10,392 bases of DNA from Crocinitomicaceae bacterium (GTDB lineage Bacteria > Bacteroidota > Bacteroidia > Flavobacteriales_D > Crocinitomicaceae). Where the stretch lies: positions 1-10,392 of the forward strand of contig DQTF01000168.1 of NCBI GenBank assembly GCA_015662935.1, written 5' to 3'. A program made the translations under genes and the position numbers. Positions 7,681 through 10,392 of this stretch are shown piece by piece (position 1 is the stretch's first letter; each line of letters starts with the position of its first letter). The notes beneath the pieces were generated by a model. It had not been told where the DNA came from. It made no database searches and was given only the letters and a program-made list of their open reading frames with translations.

Positions 7681-7887
7681 ATGAAAAATAGAATTAAAAT
7701 AGAACGTGCTAAAAACAGCATGACTCAATCAGAATTAGCGTCGAAGGTTCAGGTGAGTCGTCAAACAATTTACGCAATAGAAGCAGGAGAATATAATTTA
7801 TCCACTTTATTAGCATTAAAAATAGCAAGTGTATTTGAAACTTCTATTGAATCATTATTCGTGTTAGAACAAAAGGACTGGAAATAA
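7681..7887 (+). CDS. Small Xre/Cro-C1-family helix-turn-helix protein
   Basis: This 68-residue protein is almost entirely one HTH_3 domain of the Cro/C1 (Xre) type: MKNRIKIERAKNSMTQSELA, SRQTIYAIEAGEYNLS, ALKIASVFETSIESLF. The scaffold helix is about residues 15-23 (TQSELASKV) and the recognition helix about 26-35 (SRQTIYAIEA). Stand-alone proteins of this size are usually cytoplasmic dimeric regulators; the target is unknown, and no toxin or phage gene lies beside it. I chose ATG 7681 because relatives normally begin MKNRIK. An in-frame ATG at 7648 would add 11 residues (MFCINQKRIYP) and has a good GAGG sequence 7 nt upstream, so the longer form is possible. The gene stands alone between the met operon and a hairpin-rich spacer. 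Family assignment is firm; function is open. Confidence 0.88.
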   Translation: MKNRIKIERAKNSMTQSELASKVQVSRQTIYAIEAGEYNLSTLLALKIASVFETSIESLFVLEQKDWK

Positions 7888-7903
7888 AAAGTTCCTATAA
7901 AAA

Positions 7904-7933
7904 GATAGAGCAACTCGGGAGAGCTGCTCTATC
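7904..7933. terminator. Strong hairpin just after the Xre-type gene
   Basis: GATAGAGCA (7904-7912) and TGCTCTATC (7925-7933) pair perfectly over 9 bp. The 12-base loop can form a further CTC/GAG stem (7914-7916 with 7921-7923). It lies 16 nt after the stop codon at 7887, so it probably marks the 3' end of that transcript. On the plus strand no T-run follows. On the minus strand the stem is followed by TTTTTATAGG, so it also resembles a terminator for transcription coming from the right. Confidence 0.55.
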
Positions 7934-7971
7934 ATAACCTAACCTAACCACTATTCACTGAAAAAGATTTA

Positions 7972-7993
7972 AGTTAAGAAGTAAATCTTAACT
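7972..7993. repeat. 8-bp inverted repeat (hairpin)
   Basis: AGTTAAGA (7972-7979) and TCTTAACT (7986-7993) are perfect inverted copies around AGTAAA. An overlapping alternative pairs AAGATTT (7964-7970) with AAATCTT (7983-7989). There is no T-run and no clear function; chance pairing in AT-rich DNA is possible. Confidence 0.4.
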
Positions 7994-8045
7994 ATATCAA
8001 TCTTTACAGTTCAAATATACAAACTCTTTTAAAACTAGAATAACT

Positions 8046-8072
8046 AAAAAAATACAATTATTGTATTTTTTT
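8046..8072. terminator. Candidate bidirectional terminator (A-tract, hairpin, T-tract)
   Basis: Seven A (8046-8052), TACAA, the loop TTA, TTGTA and seven T (8066-8072) form a perfect 12-bp inverted repeat. Each strand reads as a hairpin followed by a T-run, the usual form of a two-way intrinsic terminator between converging genes. The weakness is a core stem with only one G-C pair. Confidence 0.5.
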
Positions 8073-8188
8073 AAACAGCAAAATAGCGATTAGTTAACTG
8101 TTCTTTGATTTTAAAGGGTAGAATTACGTTTTAATAGTCAATTTTACTTATTTAATAGAATGTAGAATTGTGTATTATTGGAATCCTA

Positions 8189-8200
8189 TTAACTAGTTAA
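8189..8200. repeat. 12-base palindrome TTAACTAGTTAA
   Basis: A perfect palindrome in the spacer. A related shorter palindrome, AGTTAACT, lies at 8092-8099. Both contain the AGTTAA word. They might be protein-binding sites, but neither sits at a promoter and AT-rich DNA yields such palindromes by chance. Confidence 0.3.
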
Positions 8201-8222
8201 AAATTAATTATTCGACATAAAG

Positions 8223-8245
8223 TGCTATTTATTCGATAAATAGCA
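8223..8245 (-). terminator. Candidate terminator of the RND pump gene
   Basis: TGCTATTTAT (8223-8232) and ATAAATAGCA (8236-8245) form a perfect 10-bp stem closed by TCG, extendable by a G-T and an A-T pair. It begins about 48 nt after the pump stop codon on the minus strand. A T-rich stretch follows further downstream but not immediately, so it may work as a transcript-end stabiliser as much as a terminator. Confidence 0.5.
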
Positions 8246-8293
8246 TTCAGTAATTTAGTAAACCCCTGTTAAGGCGGTTGCATTCTTGCTCTA

Positions 8294-10392
8294 TTAAATG
8301 TTACTTCTCATTTTTGCCTTGAATACTTTATACAGCCAAACTTTTAGTTTGAACATTAACAAATAGAGTGCAGGTATAATTACCAAGGTTAAGAATGTTG
8401 CAAATGTTAACCCGTAAATTATTGCCCAAGACATCGGTCCAAAAAAGACATTGTTATCCCCACCAATATAGATTTTAGCATCATAAGTAGTAAAAAAACT
8501 AAAGAAGTCAATGTTAAAACCGACGGCAAGAGGAATCAATCCGAGTATGGTTGTGATTGCTGTCAATAAAACAGGTCTCAACCTTATTTTTCCACCTTCT
8601 ACAGCTGAGTTAACGATTTCCTCATAAGGAAGAATGTCATATTCCCCGAGGTTTAATTCTTCCCGTTTTCTTCTCCTGACGAGGTTGGTGTAGTCTATTA
8701 AAACAATCGCATTATTTACAACGACACCTGCTAAGGAGATGATTCCAATCATGGTCATCATAATTACGAAATTCTGACGAGAAATTAATAGGCCTAAAAG
8801 AACACCTATTAAAGATAAAACCACAGTTAACATAATGATAGCTGGCATTGAGTATGAATTAAATTGCGCAACTATAATCAAGAGAATTAAAAAGACAGCA
8901 ATTAAAAGAGCCTTACTCAAAAAAGCCATTTCTTTTGCTTGTTCTTCATTCTGTCCTGAGAATTTATACTCAACACCTGATTTTATATTTCCTTCTGCAG
9001 AATAAGTAAGCATAATGGATTTTAATGAATCAACGACTTGTGTTGGATTCTCTCCTTCTGTGACGTTAGAGGTAATGGTAACCAAGGGAACCTGATCTTT
9101 ACGAACAACAGCTGTGTAAGACGCAACTTCTTGAGGTTCTTCAATTACAGAGCGAATAGGAATATTCATTAATTGACCTTTGTTGTTTCTAAAAATCAAT
9201 CGTTGGTCAAGTAGCGCATCCATACTTTCTCTATTCTTCTTGTTGAACTTCACCACAATATCGTAAGATTCATCGTCCAATGTGTAGGTTGAAATGTCTT
9301 GTCCAAGTAAAGCTTTACGAATTGCCATACCAACCTGGTAAGTAGAAGCATTCAGCTTTCTTACTTGATCTCTATCGACTTTTATCGGGATTTCTGGTCG
9401 GTTTACTTCAACGTTTAGCTTTAGTTTTTCAACACCTTTTATATTTTTCCGATCTAGGAAGGTCTTTATTTTTTGGGCTTCAAAAATTAAATCCTTATAA
9501 TCTCCTCTTCCGGTAATATCCAAACTAACTGGAGATCCTTGCGGCGGTCCCTCCTCGTTTTTAGTCGCAGATATTTCGATGTCGGCGGTAAATTGCCCTT
9601 TTAAGTTTGCTTGAATTTTCTTCAAAATATCAGAAGTGAGAATGTCACCTCGATACTGTGACTCGACAAAGTTAATTGTCACACGTGCCTTGTGAGGCGT
9701 GTTTCCCATAGCAACACCTTGAGCAGGATCACTTGTTCCTTCTCCAACTTGTGCAATAACCGATTGGATCAGCCTTTTGTCCAAATCAACGTCAGTTGTG
9801 TCATCTGCATCCATGTATTCTGCCAAGATATTTTTTAATTTTCCTTCAACTTCAAGAGCTGTTTTATTGGTAACAGTAATGTCTGTTCCAATTGGATGAG
9901 AAATAAACACGTTGACATAGTTGGGTTGGTTAACAGGGAAGAAATCAACTTTCGGGGGAAATACTCCCATCAATATGAATGATAAAATAAGTAAACCAAT
10001 GGTTGCTCCAAAAAAACCAAGAGGTCGGTTCCCTTTTAGTGCATATTCTAAAAAACGTCCATATTTCGCTTCTAATTTAGGTAAGAATCCATTCTGAAAA
10101 CGTTTCGTTCCAGGAGATAATACGTAGTAATTCAATAGAACAATTAAGCCGATAAAAATAAGTAAATTGCCTATTCCTAATTTGCCTGCAATAACCAGAA
10201 TTAATCCTACAATAATTAGAACAGCTGCATTTATTAGAACTTTTTTCTTACTCAACTGAGTTTCACCAACCTTCATGTAAACGACTGCCAGTACTGGGTT
10301 AATTACTAAGGCAACAAACAAAGAAGAACCTAAGACAATCATCAGTGTGATAGGTAGGTACTTCATAAATTCTCCCATTATTCCAGGCCAAA
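8294..10392 (-). CDS. RND-family efflux pump inner-membrane subunit (AcrB/MdtB-like), C-terminal part
   Basis: The frame is open from the right edge and ends with TAA at 8296-8294, giving 698 complete codons of a protein normally above 1000 residues. The internal Met codon at 10378 is not the start: the preceding codons read WPGI, continuing the RND motif (F)WPGIMGEFMKYLP. The part seen covers the last helix of the first half (ITLMIVLGSSLFVALVINP), the second periplasmic porter region, and the last membrane helices with IISLAGVVVNNAIVLIDY (about 8690-8745) and EGGKIRLRPVLLTAITTILG (about 8540-8603). Such pumps use the proton gradient to drive drugs, metals or lipids through a periplasmic adaptor and outer-membrane channel. 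Two additions stand out: an extra hydrophobic hairpin after the first half (about 10120-10245) and a loop insert before the last helices (about 8445-8520). The proton-relay aspartates expected in helix 4 lie beyond the edge. Substrate cannot be told; adaptor and channel genes would be expected upstream, off the window. Confidence 0.93.
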   Translation of the reverse strand, partial: WPGIMGEFMKYLPITLMIVLGSSLFVALVINPVLAVVYMKVGETQLSKKKVLINAAVLIIVGLILVIAGKLGIGNLLIFIGLIVLLNYYVLSPGTKRFQNGFLPKLEAKYGRFLEYALKGNRPLGFFGATIGLLILSFILMGVFPPKVDFFPVNQPNYVNVFISHPIGTDITVTNKTALEVEGKLKNILAEYMDADDTTDVDLDKRLIQSVIAQVGEGTSDPAQGVAMGNTPHKARVTINFVESQYRGDILTSDILKKIQANLKGQFTADIEISATKNEEGPPQGSPVSLDITGRGDYKDLIFEAQKIKTFLDRKNIKGVEKLKLNVEVNRPEIPIKVDRDQVRKLNASTYQVGMAIRKALLGQDISTYTLDDESYDIVVKFNKKNRESMDALLDQRLIFRNNKGQLMNIPIRSVIEEPQEVASYTAVVRKDQVPLVTITSNVTEGENPTQVVDSLKSIMLTYSAEGNIKSGVEYKFSGQNEEQAKEMAFLSKALLIAVFLILLIIVAQFNSYSMPAIIMLTVVLSLIGVLLGLLISRQNFVIMMTMIGIISLAGVVVNNAIVLIDYTNLVRRRKREELNLGEYDILPYEEIVNSAVEGGKIRLRPVLLTAITTILGLIPLAVGFNIDFFSFFTTYDAKIYIGGDNNVFFGPMSWAIIYGLTFATFLTLVIIPALYLLMFKLKVWLYKVFKAKMRSNI

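Larger units (their letters stand above)
7888..8293. other. Gene-free spacer between converging genes
   Basis: About 400 very AT-rich bases lie between the 3' ends of the Xre-type gene (plus) and the RND pump gene (minus). I see no reading frame with recognisable coding character. The stretch holds four clear inverted repeats, listed separately, a short AACCT repeat with a period of five (7936-7949), and a 12-base palindrome. This fits a region where converging transcripts end. Confidence 0.75.

Noticed and set aside
7936..7949. AACCT repeat as a CRISPR-like or telomere-like array
   Set aside because: Fewer than three copies of a five-base unit; no spacer structure and nothing suggesting function.
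10376..10378. ATG at 10378 as the true start of the RND pump
   Set aside because: The frame stays open upstream and continues the conserved WPGIMGEF motif, so the gene simply runs off the window.

Overview
The window looks like chromosomal DNA from a low-GC member of the Bacteroidota, most likely of the class Flavobacteriia; a Crocinitomicaceae-like marine or freshwater lineage is my guess only. The grounds are the AT-rich sequence, a sensor with two-component-regulator propellers and a Y_Y_Y domain, a methionine synthase split into two genes, promoter-like sites of the Bacteroidota type (TTG or TTTG, then TAnnTTTG), and weak or absent Shine-Dalgarno sequences at most starts.

Left part (1-3619, minus strand): a two-gene operon. 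The first gene encodes a 1036-residue membrane signalling protein with a signal peptide, 14 propeller repeats, a Y_Y_Y domain, one membrane helix, a coiled coil and a SpoIIE-type PP2C phosphatase. Its stop codon overlaps the start codon of a secreted CotH-family protein (ATGA overlap), which runs off the left edge.

Middle (3620-7511, plus strand): a methionine-synthesis operon. A promoter leads directly into a SAM-I (S-box) riboswitch, followed by the two halves of cobalamin-dependent methionine synthase. The homocysteine-binding half (334 aa) and the folate/B12/reactivation half (888 aa) overlap by 11 nt. Together they make one full-length MetH equivalent, presumably switched off when S-adenosylmethionine is plentiful. 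The promoters of the left operon and the met operon appear to be divergent and overlapping.

Right part: a 68-residue Xre-type DNA-binding protein (7681-7887, plus), then a gene-free stretch of about 400 bases with several inverted repeats that probably separates converging transcripts. Last comes the C-terminal two thirds of an RND efflux pump subunit (8294 to beyond the right edge, minus).

I see no CRISPR array, insertion sequence, tRNA, rRNA, integrase or phage gene. The genes belong to known families. The least explained points are the phosphatase sensor coupled to a CotH protein, the riboswitch expression platform, and the hairpin-rich spacer. I found no convincing undescribed multi-gene system.
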